Source of the DNA: Nitrospinota bacterium
GTDB lineage: Bacteria; Nitrospirota; Nitrospiria; Nitrospirales; UBA8639
DNA length: 6,612 nucleotides
Reading direction: 5' to 3'
Assembly (NCBI GenBank): GCA_022561525.1
Contig: JADFRB010000114.1
Coordinates: forward strand, 1 to 6,612
Shown: piece after piece, positions 6,004 to 6,612 of the stretch
How positions within the stretch are numbered: position 1 is the stretch's first letter
Layout: each line of letters opens with the position of its first letter
The notes under the pieces: generated by a model
Database searches by the model: none
What the model saw: only the letters and a program-made list of their open reading frames with translations
Told to the model about the DNA's origin: nothing
Position numbers and translations under genes: made by a program

Positions 6004-6612
6004 TCATGCATGAGTGACCTCGCCAAGAAGGTCCTGATAGAGTGTTTCATTTTTGGTCACCGTACTTTGAGAACTAAACGAATTCAGGACAAGTTTTCGA
6101 CCATCTCGAGCCATTGTGGCGCCTCGCTCCGGATCCTGAACGATTTTCAAAATATGATCGGCAAGCTCTTGCGAATTTCCTGGAGGCACCAAAAAACCGG
6201 TTTCCCCATGATGAATGATATCCGGGATGCCTCCAATATTCGTGGCAACAACTGGTGTTTCCATAGCCAAGGCCTGAGGAATCGTTTGCGTCAGCGTTTC
6301 ACCGGCTGTTGAAGAAACGACAAACACATCAAGAGCCGCCATCACCTCCGGTACATCCTGCCGATACCCTGTCATCACCACTCGATCTTGCAATCCAAGT
6401 TGAGTGATTTTTGCCCTGACTTGCTGTTGTTCCGGGCCATGCCCAACAATTACAAACCGACACTGTGGCGCTTGACACACAAGAATCGCAGCCGCTTCAA
6501 GAAAATAATCCAGCCCTTTGTAGCTCCGTAAAAAGCACACACTTCCAATCAGACATTCATCTTGCGCAATCCCGAATTCTCTTCGAAAGGAATCGCCTTC
6601 GATCCCAGGAGA
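6004..6612 (-). CDS. GT4-family glycosyltransferase, C-terminal part (5' end outside the window)
   Basis: The frame is open to the right edge and ends at the TGA at 6004-6006, giving 202 visible residues. A GTG at 6538-6540 falls in mid-strand (IGSVCFLRSYKG) and is not the start. The visible part begins at SPGIEGDSFRREFGI, the GT4 interdomain boundary, so nearly the whole donor-binding half is present and the acceptor half is missing. Motifs are CFLRSYKGLDYFLEA, FVIVGHGPEQQQV, VVMTGYRQDVPEVMAALDVFVVSS, GETLTQTIPQALAM at the E-x7-E site, PVVATNIGGIPDII and GETGFLVPP. In the E-x7-E motif the second Glu is replaced by Gln (Glu at GETL, Gln at PQAL), a variant I believe occurs in part of the GT4 family. 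It is the most upstream visible gene of the minus-strand block. Sugar and acceptor cannot be read from the sequence. Confidence 0.9.
   Translation of the reverse strand, partial: SPGIEGDSFRREFGIAQDECLIGSVCFLRSYKGLDYFLEAAAILVCQAPQCRFVIVGHGPEQQQVRAKITQLGLQDRVVMTGYRQDVPEVMAALDVFVVSSTAGETLTQTIPQALAMETPVVATNIGGIPDIIHHGETGFLVPPGNSQELADHILKIVQDPERGATMARDGRKLVLNSFSSQSTVTKNETLYQDLLGEVTHA

Noticed and set aside
5314..6312. Long + strand open frames (5314-5823 and 5833-6312) antisense to the GT2-like and GT4 genes
   Set aside because: Both mirror well-supported minus-strand genes and show no family motifs or ribosome-binding context.

Overview
The window is part of a cell-surface glycan biosynthesis locus from an unidentified bacterium. 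A GT9 heptosyltransferase-type gene and a WaaE/KdtX-type GT2 gene sit side by side, which points to a Gram-negative cell that makes lipopolysaccharide core or a related heptose-containing glycan. By eye the base composition is balanced to slightly AT-rich, and at least one start codon is ambiguous (TTG or ATG). The sequence alone does not identify the genus. No tRNA, rRNA, insertion sequence, CRISPR array or phage gene was seen.

Layout, left to right. The left edge to 1175 (+ strand) is the 3' part of a radical SAM protein with the tail of an upstream cobalamin-binding-type domain; its 5' end lies outside the window. It converges on a tail-to-tail block of minus-strand genes with a 70-base spacer. 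Read in transcription order (right to left), that block holds: a GT4 glycosyltransferase cut by the right edge (6612 to 6004); a GT2-like glycosyltransferase (5979 to 5140); a WaaE/KdtX-like GT2 enzyme (5130 to 4339); a 160-base gap; a GT9 heptosyltransferase-like gene broken into two overlapping frames (4148 to 3555 and 3616 to 2423); and a complete GT4 glycosyltransferase (2358 to 1246).

How the genes fit together (inference). The minus-strand genes are co-oriented, with gaps of 24, 9, about 160 and 64 bases, so they probably form one operon whose products add sugars in sequence to a lipid-linked or lipid A-core acceptor at the cytoplasmic face of the inner membrane. The convergent radical SAM gene may modify a sugar, lipid or other metabolite of the same locus, but its substrate cannot be read from the sequence.

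The most unusual locus is the GT9 gene. A single +1 frame change near 3604-3619 separates its N-terminal and C-terminal Rossmann halves. The C-terminal half then runs on past the GT9 fold into a possible zinc ribbon (CPLC...CRC) and a Trp-rich region of about 215 residues with no recognised fold, possibly the remnant of a SAM methyltransferase that has lost its core.
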